Source of the DNA: Adiantum capillus-veneris
Lineage: Eukaryota > Streptophyta > Polypodiopsida > Polypodiales > Pteridaceae
Reading direction: 5' to 3'
NCBI GenBank assembly: GCA_014529385.2
Contig: CM043942.1
Coordinates: 18,427,991 to 18,491,990, forward strand
DNA: 64,000 nucleotides
Shown here piece by piece: positions 1 through 10,908 of the stretch. A model generated the notes under the pieces. That model saw only the letters and a program-made list of their open reading frames with translations. It ran no database searches and was not told the DNA's origin. Made by a program: the position numbers and the translations under genes. The stretch's first letter is position 1, and the number at the start of each line of letters is the position of its first letter.

Positions 1-2594
1 TCATTCTGGTTATTTGCCTGGCTTTTCATTTAATGATTTTGAATTCTGTGAACATTGTCTGTATGGTAAGCAAACACAGCAGCCACATAAGCATAGAAGC
101 AATAGAAGAGATACACAGTTGGCACTTGTTCATAGTGATTTTTGTGGACCTATGCCTAACCTATCTCTAGGGGGAGCTTCTTACTTATGACATTTATAGA
201 TGATTACTCGAGGAAAGTATGGGTTTACTTTCTCAAGCACAAGGATGAAGCGTTTAGTGTTTTCAAAACGTTTGTGACACTTGTGGAGAATCAGAGTGGC
301 AAGAAGCTTAAATGCTTACGCACTGACAATGGTGGAGAGTATGTTTCAAAGGCCTTTCAAGACTTTTGTGAGTCAAAAGGTATAAAACGTGAACTTACTG
401 CTCCTTACAATCCTCCTCAAAATGGTGTTGCTGAGAGGATGAATAGGACCATACAAGAGAAGGTCAGAAGTATGTTGTCTAATGCACAGCTGCCAAATGG
501 GTTTTGGGTTGAAGCTGTATCAACAGCTGTTCATCTTGTAAATAAATCTCCTAGCAAGGTTTTGTAGAAGGATTCAGTGCCAGAGATGGTATGGTCAGGC
601 AAAATGCCCTCATACAAGCATCTCAGAGTCTTTGGCTGTGAGGCATATACTCACGTTCCAAAGGAATTTAGGAACAAACTTGAGCCAAAGAGTAGAAATG
701 CATCTTTCTAGGCTATGGTAATTATGGTGAGATGGGGTACAGACTTTGGGATCCCGAATCCAGAAAGGTTGTCCGTAACAATGATGTTCACTTTAATGAA
801 TCCAAATATCATTCTAAACCAGAGAGGGTTGAGGAGATTAGAAGAGTTGTCTTCCAAGAAGATGGACCTGCATGTGCAAGACAAAATGTCAGGGCTCAAG
901 AGGAGCAAGGGCAGGATAGAGTGGAACCACAGGTTGTGGCTTAGCCTGAGCCACCTATTGTGTGTAGATTTGGACGTGTCACGCAACCTCTTGATAGGTT
1001 TGTTCCATCTATGAACTATGTCATGTTGACTGATTGCAATGAGCCTTCATGTTACAAGGAAGCAGTGCAAATGAAGGACTCCGGGAATTGGCAATTGGCC
1101 ATGCAGTCAGAGATGACAGCTCTACATAAAAACAAGACATGGAAGCTAGTTAAATTACCACAGGGCAAAAAGGCTCTACCTTGTAAATGGGTTTACAGGG
1201 ATAAGATCACCGCTCATGATAGTTAGCCAAAGTACAAAGCAAGGCTTGTTTCCAAGGGCTTTAAGCACGAACAAGGCATTGACTTTGATGAAGTCTTCTC
1301 TCCGGTGGTCAAGATGACTACATTGAGATGCTTTCTTGCATTGGTTGCCATATTAGATTTGGTGTTGCACCAAATGGATGTCAAGACAACGTTCTTGCAT
1401 GGTGATTTAGATGTGGAAATTTACATGCAGTAGCCATAAGGGTTTGTTGAGAAAGGCAAGGAAGATTGGGTATGCCAATTGTTAAAGAGTCTTTATGGCT
1501 TAAAACAATCACCGAGGGCATGGTACCATGAATTCCACAAGTTTATGTTTTCTCAAGGCTACAAACGTAGTGAGTTCGATCATTGCCTATATACAAAGAA
1601 GGCTAAGGATGGTAGTTGGCTGATCCTTATTTTGTATGTGGAAGACATGTTGATTGCTAGCAAGCACTTGGAAGAAATTTCAGCTTTGAAGTCAAAGATG
1701 GCAAAATCGTTTGACATGAAAGACATGGGTGAGGCAAGTCATATACTTGGTATGCGCATTGAGAGAGACAGATCAAAGAAGTTGATTTGGTTATCTCAAA
1801 CAGAGTATATTGACAAGGTTTTGCAACGTTTCAATATGGAGAAGGGAAAGGCATTGAGTGTTCCATTGCCACCATATGTGAAACTTAGCAAACAAGATTG
1901 TCCTGTGTCTGAGGAAGAAAAGGCTGAAATGGATAAGATTCCATATGCGTTTGCAGTGGGTAGTTTGATGTATGCAATGATTGCTACTCGCCCAGACATT
2001 GCATTTGCAGTGGGAGTAGTAAGTCGATACATGTCAAACCCAGGCAAGAAACATTGGGAGGCAGTGAAAGGAATATTGAGATACCTGAAAGCTACAAAGA
2101 GTATGCGTATATGCTATGGGAGTCAGGAGCTAAGTGTAAATGGTTTTACAGACTCAGATTATGTAGGTGACTTAGACAACCGAAGGTCTACGTCAGGGTA
2201 TGTCTTTACATTGGCTGGTGGAGCAGTATCATGGCGTTCTAGATTACAAGATTGTGTTGCTCAGTCTACTACAAAGGCTGAATATGTTGCAGCATCAGAG
2301 GCATGCAAAGAATCAATTTGGCTTAATCGACTAGTAACAGATTTGGGAATCAAAGAAGAGATGCTTGTGTTATATTGTGATAGTCAAAGTGCTATACAAT
2401 TGGCTCGCAATCCAGTTTATCACTCAAAGACAAAGCATGTGGATGTGAAGTATCATTTCATCAGGGAAATGCTCGAGGATAAGCAACTTCAGCTTGCCAA
2501 AGTTCACACCACAGAAAATCCTGCTGATCTACTTACAAAAGGACTTCCCTCAGAGAGCTTTGCGCATTTTCGCAAGCAATTAGGTGTAGGGTAG
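1..2594 (+). pseudogene. copia Pol polyprotein (integrase-RT-RNase H), broken
   Basis: Bases 1-180 encode the end of the GAG pre-integrase domain (FCEHCLYGK, then VHSDFCGPM). The integrase core at 187-567 shows FIDDYSRKVW, RTDNGGEY and the PQNGVAERMNR catalytic region. The reverse transcriptase begins about 1075 and continues through [12 protein letters not shown] and LYGLKQSPRAWY. RNase H with DSDYVGDLDNRRSTSGY and the closing NPADLLTKGL motif ends at 2594. The frame is lost near 187 and again around 700. Stops interrupt the chain at 565-567, 1224-1226 and 1431-1438. The RT active site reads LYVEDM where the family has YVDD, so one catalytic aspartate is replaced by glutamate. The element cannot make an active polyprotein. 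Confidence 0.92.
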
Positions 2595-2674
2595 TACATC
2601 ACTTCTCTACATCTCTTGTATACTAGCTTGTATAGTAGCTTCTCTCACACTTAAAGTACCACATTGGACTTTAA

Positions 2675-2683
2675 GTGGGAGGT
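2675..2683 (+). other. polypurine tract of the copia element
   Basis: GTGGGAGGT lies immediately 5' of the LTR start at 2684, where plus-strand DNA synthesis is primed in LTR retrotransposons. Confidence 0.7.
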
Positions 2684-2890
2684 TGTTGGGGTATAAAGCC
2701 CAATGTGGTCGCCCAGGTAAGTGGGCGGGCTGCCAGGTATGTACACATATTCTTTTGTAAAAATCTAATAAGAACTCACTATGCTCTACACATTACAGTA
2801 GAGAGAGTTCACCATATCGTTGTGCTCTTCTTCTCGCACTCTCTCTCGCGTCGCACTTCCGCTCGTACTCCTTCAATTATGCTCACAACA
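2684..2890 (+). repeat. 3' LTR of the copia element (207 bp)
   Basis: The repeat begins TGTTGGGG after the polypurine tract and ends CACAACA, giving the TGTTG...CAACA ends typical of copia LTRs. A CT-rich stretch lies near 2830-2860. The matching 5' LTR is outside the window, so the ends are inferred from the termini and the tract. Confidence 0.75.
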
Positions 2891-2904
2891 TATGCGGCTG
2901 ATAT

Positions 2905-3390
2905 ATGGAGTGGCAATGTATATTTTGTCACAAAAAAAAATCAGATGGTGCACCACGTATTAGGGATCATTTTTTGGGTAGCGCTAAAAACAATTGTAAG
3001 AAATGTGAACATTCTCAGGCACCTGCAGCTGCAATGCGTTTGAGAGAAGAGCTCGCCAAAAAGGGTGGCAAGAGACAACAAATATATAGCTCTGTGCTTT
3101 CGAGTCAAGAGTTCCCAAAGCCAAATATTAACTCCGCAGATCCTGTAGTGACACCAACTAACCTTGGAGAACAACCTGCGCAAGGAGAGGAAATTCTTGT
3201 TCTTTTTAAATGTCACAATGAAGGTGGACTTTGTCAAATGCGTCAAAAATCATTACATCAAAGATTTCGAGTACAGTCTCTAGAAGAAGCGCAAACAACA
3301 CTCACCAAAGCAATATTCTTTACTGGAAGTGCTTTGGTCATGGTAGACAACAATCATTGGAAGGCTGCTTGAAAGAAAATTGGCGAGTTT
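2905..3390 (+). pseudogene. hAT-type transposase, 5' part with BED zinc finger
   Basis: From the ATG at 2905 the frame reads MEWQCIFCHKKK, then an H and a Cys pair (NCKKCEH). This is the WxCxxC...H...C arrangement of BED fingers that bind transposon ends at the N terminus of hAT transposases. The frame runs to a TGA at 3370-3372 and continues in the same frame (KKIGEF) up to 3390, where the LTR element is inserted. The gene resumes at 7860 in the same frame (GSGFSAPSY). The TGA could be a mutated CGA codon. There is no separate promoter because the copia LTR abuts the start. Confidence 0.82.
3386..3390 (+). repeat. target site duplication AGTTT (left copy)
   Basis: AGTTT directly precedes the 5' LTR and is repeated directly after the 3' LTR at 7860-7864. 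A perfect 5 bp duplication is the normal footprint of LTR-retroelement integrase. Confidence 0.9.
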
Positions 3391-3871
3391 TGTTATAGAA
3401 TTGATATTTTATTATCTTTTGCAGCTGACAGGTGGCAAAAGAATCAGCAGATAATGGATTATGTAGAAGGATATTACATTTTATGTATATTTGATTATTC
3501 AAGTGCTCTTTATGAGCTTTGGCCAATTATGTCCGGCCGGCCAGTTTGTACTCATTTTTGGGCATTCAAGAAATCTATAAATAAATACGTGCAAGAGGAA
3601 AATGCTCACTCTTGCACGGGGGGAGATTGCACCCAGTGTCTGCATTGCTCTTCTCACCTCTCCTCTCTCCTCTCTCGACGTACTGGCGTAGCACTTCGCT
3701 CTAGGAGGTGCGCCTACACGTGCTCTCTCGCTCTCTTTTTCTCTCTGTTCATGTACGATTTGATTATATGATCACAGGCTTTGTCACGTATGCATATTTT
3801 GCGGTGCTTTGTTGTTTCTATCATGCTATTTGAGGTATTTTGCAGGGACGCTACGTCTTCCGTATGTAGCA
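3391..3871 (+). repeat. 5' LTR of the LARD-like element
   Basis: 481 bp, TGTTATAG...GTAGCA, near-identical to 7379-7859. It contains a TATA-like CTATAAATAAATA near 3572 and a CT-rich stretch near 3650-3740, a plausible promoter and leader. Confidence 0.93.
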
Positions 3872-3872
3872 G

Positions 3873-3884
3873 TGGTATCAGAGC
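3873..3884 (+). other. primer-binding site, tRNA-Met(i) type
   Basis: TGGTATCAGAGC, one base after the 5' LTR, is the standard plant retrotransposon PBS complementary to the 3' end of initiator tRNA-Met. It sets the element's orientation and the exact LTR end. Confidence 0.95.
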
Positions 3885-4236
3885 GAGACTACGCTCCAAG
3901 ATGAAAGAATTTGACAAGCACCAGCAGTGAACCCGGACGTTGTCGCCACCAGCACTAGGACTATCGTCCAGTGATTTTGCTTCCCAACCAAATCCACAAT
4001 CCCCTACCCATGTAGATGCGCTGAGTATTGCCAACTCAACCCGTCCCTTTGAACCCCTACTTTACAACAGCCGCCATGCAGTCTTTCTGTCTCTGGCGAG
4101 CAGTACCTGTTGTCTCACAGCCTCTCAAGGCACTGAAACTAGCACTGCATGTGTGAGGTGCAGTTAGTTGCCATGAGTCCTTCAGGGGCTGTTAACAACG
4201 AGCCACCCCTTTGGTGGTATACCACCCACCAACCCA

Positions 4237-4302
<66 letters not shown>

Positions 4303-4341
4303 CAGTTGTCGCCTCAGTTCTCAGCCGCCACCTAGAATCGT

Positions 4342-4419
<78 letters not shown>

Positions 4420-6717
4420 TCTCTCCTCAACCTGTATCTCCCTCTCTCACCGGGGATGGTCAATTTGCTTTGGCCGCTGCTCACCGCCATCATCGTCATC
4501 ATGGCATCTGTCCTTATTATCATTGCTGATGCTCTGAGATACTGCACCAGCAATTGAATTGCTAGGCTTGTGTATGGTAGGTGGGTCCCCGAATCTCATT
4601 AGTTGCGCCCTCCTGGGTTCTGTTCCCGTGTAGCTCATGGTGACGATCCTCCTCATCAGCTCTTTCTCTTCTACAACTGCAGGCACATGGGCCGGATCTG
4701 GCCGAGGCAGTTACCCTGACATGTGTGATGTCTCGACAAGAGCATATTATCAAGGCGACATGATAGGCGATGAAGTGCAATAGATTCTTGATGACACCAC
4801 CACTGGTGTTGTATTGTGCTCAACTATGGGTGCCTCCTACTACGATTGTGCTTTGTGCGATGCGGCTAACGCGTATACCCATAGCTGCAACACCATAACC
4901 CACTGTTCCCATCATGACACCATCTAACTTGGGTATCTCTCACTTCCTCAGTATCATCATCTTATTTGAAGCCATCCTAGGCTCTTCGACATTGCCAAGG
5001 GAAGGTTGATCTCGATTTACTTTATGAAGCTTTGATCTCTGATTATTGCTTGATGAAAACGAGAATAAGAAGGGTGGATCGGAGTGGTCAAAGACAGCAA
5101 CAGTGGGTGGCGGTGATGGTGACCAGAAACACGAACAACGAGTACAAGGGTGAAGATGAGCTTGACAGCTTTAGGATACTCGTCCCTAGTTGCAGTTCAG
5201 ATGCAACACTTGTTTTCAACCAATCCAGGGGGCATTAATTTAAGATATCTTTACTACCAATGGTTTTTCCATTCTCAACTTATTATCAAAAGGCTTTATA
5301 CACTTTTATTGTCTTGTGCTTTTGTATAACCCTAGGCTACAATGTCTCCATTGACCTACTCATAACTCATTCATGAGGATTGGCCTTACCTAGGTCACAA
5401 GGTGCTAAAACATATCAAGCTCTAGTGTAATTTTTTTAATTTTTTTTTTAAATTTTCGCACGGCATCAGGTCATCTACCTATTAACCATCATCGATACCA
5501 TCTTATTATTATTTTTTAATTTATATATATATATTTTTAAAAAAAGAAGAGATAAAGATTATATTGAACCTCCTAGAGGCAGCTGCAATTGATGGCGCTA
5601 TACATAGCTGAAAAGGAAGGGTAGTTGGTGTAGTTCCCTTGCTGGGTATGACGGCGCTATGGAGGGTGAGTGGGACTTGGGACTATATTGACGCACCAAA
5701 AATCTATATTCTTATCCCTAATATTAGCTGTACTTAACAAATAATTTGTCATAAATAAAGGCTTCTAGGCAAAGACAATTCAAGATCAAATTACTTTTGG
5801 GTTGTTTGTCCAATCAGTCATGGTTAATCATAGTAGACGTCTGTCAGTTCTCAATGTAATTTTATCTCCCACATTGCACTATAAAATCCAATTAGATCTC
5901 CTTACCTACATTTTTTTTCTGCCTTGTTCGTGGTTTTTGACTATCTGTGCTATTTCGTTAGGACTGCAACATTTTCTCACATTTCCATTTTCGCAGGGCT
6001 ATGGCTAACTTTTAATTTGTGTTCCAGCTTCATTTACTTTATTTTGCGATTGTTGAATCAAAGTGCTAACACTGTATGTTCTTAATATGTGATCGCACAC
6101 TAATCTTGAATCAAATTCTCAACAGACAGCATAGTCTTTTATTTTATTTCAAATTACTAACACAAAATTAACATATGTTGGAATTGTTAATTATACTATG
6201 GTGCAAGTTTGATAGTCGCAGTTCTCCTTAGCTTCTACAAATCTGTTTGACACGCCTCAGATGCAAGTTACAGTCATATCTCTCTCCACAAACACACTGG
6301 CTCATATAGTTTTGATGCAGTGTACCCTCAAGGTATTACATTAACCTCACTCCCCTTTTCATAATTGCTTTACCGACAATCTTTTATAGATTAGGCAACC
6401 CAACATCTCTCATGTCATCACTAATACTTATAAAATGGAATCTCAAATACATCACTCCTATTTTTAAATTTCATTTCTCTACATTATCTGCTCACTGAAT
6501 ACTCCATCAAATGCTTCGATCATGACTTCTAATTGTACTACAAGTACTTTTTGTAAAGATGATTTGTCAATAAGCCCTGCAACTACTCATGTGAGCCACG
6601 GTGTTTTGGGATAGTGCACAAAAGTTTGTAAGTGCCTTGATATACTGCACTGCGATGTCAACATAGTAACTATTTTTATTTTCTCCTTTATGCCTTGTCT
6701 AGTCCATTGGTCACAAG
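3885..6717 (+). other. internal region of the LARD-like element, no coding signal
   Basis: Open frames at 4149-4553 are artefacts of CT repeats reading as Leu-Ser. The rest has short random frames and AT-rich tracts. No Gag CCHC knuckle, protease DSG, integrase or RT motif is seen on either strand. Confidence 0.7.
4239..4425 (+). repeat. two (CT)n microsatellites
   Basis: CT dinucleotide runs at 4239-4300 and about 4346-4425, separated by a 45-base spacer. They lie near the 5' end of the element's internal region, where a leader would be. Confidence 0.95.
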
Positions 6718-6886
6718 CACACAGATCCGCCGATCTAGGCAGTGTGTCAATGCCATCTAGTGCAGATTCGCCGATTTAGGCAGCACAACAACAAACTACA
6801 TATTCACGCTTTTTGAACTTATATCAAATGCAGATTCGCCGATTTAGGCAGCACGTCGCGTGTAGCTTCGCCGGTTTAGGCAACAC
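6718..6886 (+). repeat. array of four constant-core hairpin units
   Basis: A 19-base core close to AGATTCGCCGATTTAGGCA occurs at 6723-6741, 6764-6782, 6832-6850 and 6864-6882. Each core is flanked by short arms complementary to each other but different between units: CACAC/GTGTG, GTGC/GCAC, TGC/GCA and GTGT/ACAC. Spacing is irregular (41, 68 and 32 bases). This was seen directly; the function is unknown. Confidence 0.8.
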
Positions 6887-7055
6887 CGATCACAAAATCA
6901 TGCTGTAGTGGCTGGCCACCACTGTAACTGGTATAATTTTGTTACCCGGGTACATAATGAAAGTGATTTGGATTTGGACTTATATATTGTGGAATTGGAT
7001 TTGGAAATGGGATTTGAAATTGCTATATGATGATTTTTCTGTCGCGATAGTACTT

Positions 7056-7268
7056 ATGGAATTGGACTTGAGATTGATGAGATCAATGGATTATTGAATG
7101 ATGAGTGTGACCAATGATATCCTAATTCATCAGGGTATGACATATACTGCTTATTCTAGTGGTATGGAATTGGACTTGAGATTGATGAGATCAATGGATT
7201 ATTGAATGATGAGTGCGACCAATGATATCCTGATTCATCAGGGTATGACATATACTGCTTATTTTAGT
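7056..7268 (+). repeat. 108 bp tandem duplication
   Basis: The segment starting ATGGAATTGGACTTGAG at 7056 recurs at 7164 with very few changes, so period 108 and two copies. It lies just 5' of the 3' LTR. Both copies contain a CAATGGATTATTGAATGATG stretch. Not coding. Confidence 0.9.
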
Positions 7269-7378
7269 TTCATTCATGCTATTTTTTGACACAAATTTCT
7301 AATCATTTTTTTTACAAGTATCGTTTGTAGATTTCTTATCTTTGCAACTGAGGACAATTGCTTTCCAACGGAGAGGTA

Positions 7379-7859
7379 TGTTATAGAATTGATATTTTAT
7401 TATCTATTGTAGCTGACAGGCGGCAAAAGCATCAGCAGATAATGGATTATGCAGAAGGATATTACATTTTATGTATATTTGATTATTCAAGTGCTCTTTA
7501 TGAGCTTTGGCCAATTATGTCCGGTCGGCCAGTTTGTACTCATTTTTGGGCATTCAAGAAATCTATAAATAAATACGTGCAAGAGGAAAATGCTCACTCT
7601 TGCACGGGGGGAGACTGCACCCAGTGTCTGCGTTGCTCTTCTCACCTCTCCTCTCTCCTCTCTCGACGTACTGGCGTAGCACTCCGCTCTAGGAGGTGCG
7701 CCTACACATGCTCTCTCGCTCTCTTTTTCTCTCTGTTCGTGTACGATTTGATTATATGATCACAGAATTTGCCAGGTATGCATATTTTGCGGTGCTTTGT
7801 TGTTTCTATCATGCTATTTGAGGTATTTTATAGGGACGCTACGTCTTCCGTATGTAGCA
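7379..7859 (+). repeat. 3' LTR of the LARD-like element
   Basis: 481 bp copy of 3391-3871, preceded by a short purine run (GGAGAGG) that may serve as the polypurine tract, and followed at 7860-7864 by the AGTTT target duplication. Confidence 0.93.
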
Positions 7860-9481
7860 AGTTTGGTTCAGGATTTTCAGCTCCTTCTTATCACACGATA
7901 AGAAATGTTTTCTTGGACAAATGTTACATCGAAGTCAAAGAGTGTGTTGACAAAATAATACTTGGGAATATTTCGCTTTCAGGATGTACGATTGTGAGTG
8001 ATGGCTGGTCAAATGTTCAGAGAAGACCGCTGATCAATGTAATGCTGGTTTGTCCAAGGGGAGAAACGTTTATAAAGGCGATTGATAGTTCTGGTGCAAT
8101 TAAAAGTGGCAAATACATTTATGAGGTCTTGATTAATGTAATTAAAGAAATTGGTGCTGAACATGCCATTCAAGTAGTCATGGACAACGCAAAGGATTGT
8201 AAAAATGCCAGTAAATTAATAAAGAAGTGCTTTCCACACATTTTTGCCAATGGTTGTAATACGCATAGCTTGAACTTGGTGCTGAAAGATTGGTACACTA
8301 GAGAGGAAACCACATGGTTCGCCAAAATAATTGATATAGCACGTCAGGTTGTGAAATTTATCTTGAAACGACAAAGAGTGCTCGATTTGTATAGGATGCG
8401 CATGTCAGTGATGCTGAAACTTCCTGCTGAAACTCGGTTCTGCACACACTTTTATACCTTGGAATCACTTCTTTGTAATAAATGTGCTGTGATTGACACA
8501 TTCAATTGCGCGGCCTTTGATGAATGGCAGTTGAGCAGAAAGAAACAGTGAAAGGTAAAATTACATGTCTACATGGCAATATAAACAAGGTTTCTTGGTG
8601 GAGGAGTGTAATGGATGCATACCATGTAATGATGTCCGTTATGTTTGCGATCCGCAATCTTGATCAAAGGGCGCCAAACTTGGGCAAAGTGTGGATGACA
8701 TGGTGGTCAGTCCAACAGAGTCTTGAAAATCTTGAAGAGCTGAAAGAGTCTGTAGTAGAGAAGGAGTGGCGATTACCATTCTTTGGCAAACAATGAAAAA
8801 TTTTGGCTAAGTATTTTCATGCAAGGTGGAAGAGCGCTCATAGTCCACTCCATAGTGTGGCTTACATGCTCGATCTAGAGTATTGGAATTTAGATCTGAT
8901 GTCCAATACATAGGTGGTAGGCAATTTCTATCACGTGGTCAACACATTCTACTCCAATATTCATGACCGAATTGATTGCATCAAAGAAATGAGTGCATTT
9001 AGATTAAAAGAAGGTCCTTTTACCAATGATTTTGTACAGGTAATGGCAAAAGAGCAACGTGCATGGAAGTGGTGGATGATGAATGGTGGAGAGCATTACT
9101 CTACCTTACATCCCCTTGCAATGAAAGTACTCACACGATGTGCAACAAATTCAAGTTCAGAGAGAAATTGGAATATGTACAAGTATGTTCACATCACTAT
9201 TCGCAACAGACTATTAGCAGACATAACAAAAAAAATAGTGTATATGTATTGCAACAAAAAGATAATGAATCATATAGAAAGTGCTGGCTACGAGGAGGAA
9301 ATGCCGAACCTGGTTGTATGATTGTCAAAACAAAGATGAAGAAGATTTCAATATTGGTGTATCTCAATGCATTGTAGACAAAATAGAAGAGAATTTGATA
9401 ATAGATGTGGAGGTTGAATTACAAGGAGAACCACAACACTCAGACTTAGAACCAGATAACAACTCAACTGATTCAATATAG
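7860..9481 (+). pseudogene. hAT-type transposase, 3' part (DUF659-like and dimerisation domains)
   Basis: The frame resumes at the insertion point. 7860-8551 encodes the DUF659-like catalytic-side region with TIVSDGWSNVQRRPLINVML, VVMDNAKDCKNASKLI and the FANGCNTHSLNLVLKD signature. The frame breaks near 8540 and again near 8797-8913. The hAT C-terminal dimerisation motif HPLAMKVLTRCATNSSSERNW lies at about 9109-9170 and IRNRL at about 9199. An acidic tail read in another frame (DEEDFNIGV...) ends at 9481. At least two frameshifts plus the LTR insertion make this inactive. It converges on the three minus-strand genes that start 76 bases downstream. Confidence 0.88.
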
Positions 9482-9556
9482 CTTGAGAGTAAAATGAGTA
9501 AATGTACCATTGTAAAAGACCTTGTATTCAAATGTGTTTTGAGTAATTACAATGCT

Positions 9557-9976
9557 TCATATTCGCGATAGTACATAGTTTGTCGCGATATTACATAGTT
9601 TTTCGATCTCAATTGTGTTGCCCTGAAGCAGCATCTTGCTCATCAAACATATTTCTAATTGTGCTAGGGTATCTGGGAGTGCTTGCTTGAATTTATATTC
9701 GTTTGCCATGCCAAATATAATATATATTCCTTGTGGAATATCTTGTGAACAGATTGCGCATCGACTACTGTTTTGCATCAAACGAATAAGACAAACTAAA
9801 TGATAATAATGACCACATATCAATGTATAGAACCCACTCCATCCATCAAAATTCTTGTAGCAAACTGGACATTGGGAAGATGAGGATGCATCTGAAGTAG
9901 ACAAGGGGACCAACTCCGGATGCAAGACAAGATGCGGCTGATGTGTGTCCCTTGTACAGGTGTTGGATTCACTCAC
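9557..9976 (-). CDS. RING-H2 zinc-finger protein (possible exon of a longer gene)
   Basis: The 139-residue frame has one RING-H2 domain: CPVC, then after 13 residues CGHYYHLVC, then RCAIC, giving the C3-H2-C3 zinc ligands in canonical spacing (about residues 36-76). RING-H2 domains usually recruit E2 enzymes as ubiquitin ligases; the substrate here is unknown. No transmembrane segment is seen. The frame opens with GTG rather than ATG and overlaps the last 4 bases of the upstream 219-residue frame. It may therefore be a downstream exon or frameshifted continuation of that gene, or start at an internal Met. The 3' end carries a 21 bp tandem repeat with TCGCGATA (9563-9600). It converges with the hAT gene, suggesting cargo of the same element. 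Confidence 0.7.
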   Translation of the reverse strand: MSESNTCTRDTHQPHLVLHPELVPLSTSDASSSSQCPVCYKNFDGWSGFYTLICGHYYHLVCLIRLMQNSSRCAICSQDIPQGIYIIFGMANEYKFKQALPDTLAQLEICLMSKMLLQGNTIEIEKLCNIATNYVLSRI

Positions 9977-10632
9977 TGTGTCAGGTTTTGAACGTCCTGA
10001 CTTAAGCGGTGAATCCGGACTTGTGAGGGTTGCGGTGTCTGGGTGGCTATAGAAAGACGTGTTATTTCTGCATCTTTCTCTTCCAACTGTGTCGTGTAAA
10101 TATCCTTCTCTGTCTTTAACTGTAGATCGGCGCCTTCCACTATCAATGCCAGCTCATCTCGGGTGAAAGTGACACAACTCTCCCTTAAATCATGAGTGGC
10201 AACAGTTGTCTCCTTTGACGAGAAGTCTACTGGTCGCTGTTGCACAAAGTGAACATATAACATTTTTGCAAAATATAGCGCACAATCTGCATTCTGCAGA
10301 GGATGGCCATAAATCTCCAAATAAATCCTCTCAGTGTTATCTTTGATACCATCATGGTTGCACTTCGAAACCTTCCACCTTCCTTTCTTGATCTCTATGT
10401 CCTTACATGGCCATATTGTCTTGATCATGTCCTTTGTCACTTCTTTATTGATCTCTTTCCATTGCATATGGTTTGAATTTGTCCACTTTGAGAGTCGACG
10501 AGTAGTACGTGTCGCTTGTTGTGCCGACATGCCGTGTGTTAAAGACTTCATGCGCTGAAATGCATTAACAACCGCTTGTTGTTGATCATCAGGGAGTGAT
10601 TGGGTGCCAATATCTTGTTCTTGATCGGCCAT
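9973..10632 (-). CDS. unknown 219-residue protein with C-terminal coiled coil
   Basis: Starts at an ATG (MADQEQDIG) and stays open to a TGA at 9973. I do not recognise the family. The N-terminal third is Gln-rich, the middle is basic and rich in Trp and Lys (about residues 45-90), and residues 160-200 look like a short coiled coil with alternating charges (LKTEKDIYTTQLEEKDAEI). It overlaps the RING frame by 4 bases. GTGAGT at the overlap resembles a 5' splice site, so the two frames could be one gene, though I could not find a frame-consistent acceptor. Position between RING and kinase genes, all on one strand, suggests a shared origin. Confidence 0.6.
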   Translation of the reverse strand: MADQEQDIGTQSLPDDQQQAVVNAFQRMKSLTHGMSAQQATRTTRRLSKWTNSNHMQWKEINKEVTKDMIKTIWPCKDIEIKKGRWKVSKCNHDGIKDNTERIYLEIYGHPLQNADCALYFAKMLYVHFVQQRPVDFSSKETTVATHDLRESCVTFTRDELALIVEGADLQLKTEKDIYTTQLEEKDAEITRLSIATQTPQPSQVRIHRLSQDVQNLTQ

Positions 10633-10908
10633 TTTCTCTTAGAGTTACAGTCAACAGATAGACAAATATTCAATATCATTGGCAAATATATATTCTCACT
10701 CATTAGGACACTGCGCGAAATCCACTAAATCAAACCACAACAAATGCGACTAATTGAACCACAAGGCAAATTTGAAATACTGACAGTTAAATGACAAATT
10801 TGAAATGACTAAAGATAATTGACTCAATTAGGTGAACCACAACCAGATAATACACTTCAATAAAAAAAAGAATACACCGAACAAGACATATGTATATCAT
10901 AGAAATGT

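Larger units (their letters stand above)
1..2890 (+). mobile_element. Ty1/copia LTR retrotransposon, 3' portion
   Basis: The window opens inside a copia-type element. The domain order is pre-integrase finger, integrase, reverse transcriptase, RNase H, polypurine tract and 3' LTR; integrase before RT is diagnostic of Ty1/copia rather than Ty3/gypsy. The 5' LTR and gag lie outside the window. The element ends at 2890, only 15 bases before the first codon of the hAT transposase gene, so it landed immediately upstream of or within that gene's leader. The target duplication cannot be checked because the left end is missing; TATGC at 2891-2895 is the expected right-hand copy. Confidence 0.93.
3391..7859 (+). 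mobile_element. non-autonomous LTR retroelement (LARD-like, 4,469 bp) inside the hAT gene
   Basis: Two 481 bp direct repeats (3391-3871 and 7379-7859) begin TGTTATAG and end GTAGCA. A tRNA-Met primer-binding site follows the first, and an AGTTT target duplication flanks the pair. By eye I count roughly 17 differences between the LTRs, about 3.5%, mostly transitions. The internal 3.5 kb has no gag or pol motif in any frame. It holds two CT microsatellites, a four-unit hairpin array at 6718-6886 and a 108 bp tandem duplication. It must have been mobilised by another element's proteins. The orientation follows from the primer-binding site. Size and lack of coding put it between TRIMs and LARDs. 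Confidence 0.92.

Noticed and set aside
4149-4553. Open frames of about 110-126 codons on both strands
   Set aside because: They are Leu-Ser or Arg-Glu translations of CT microsatellites with no start context or domain.
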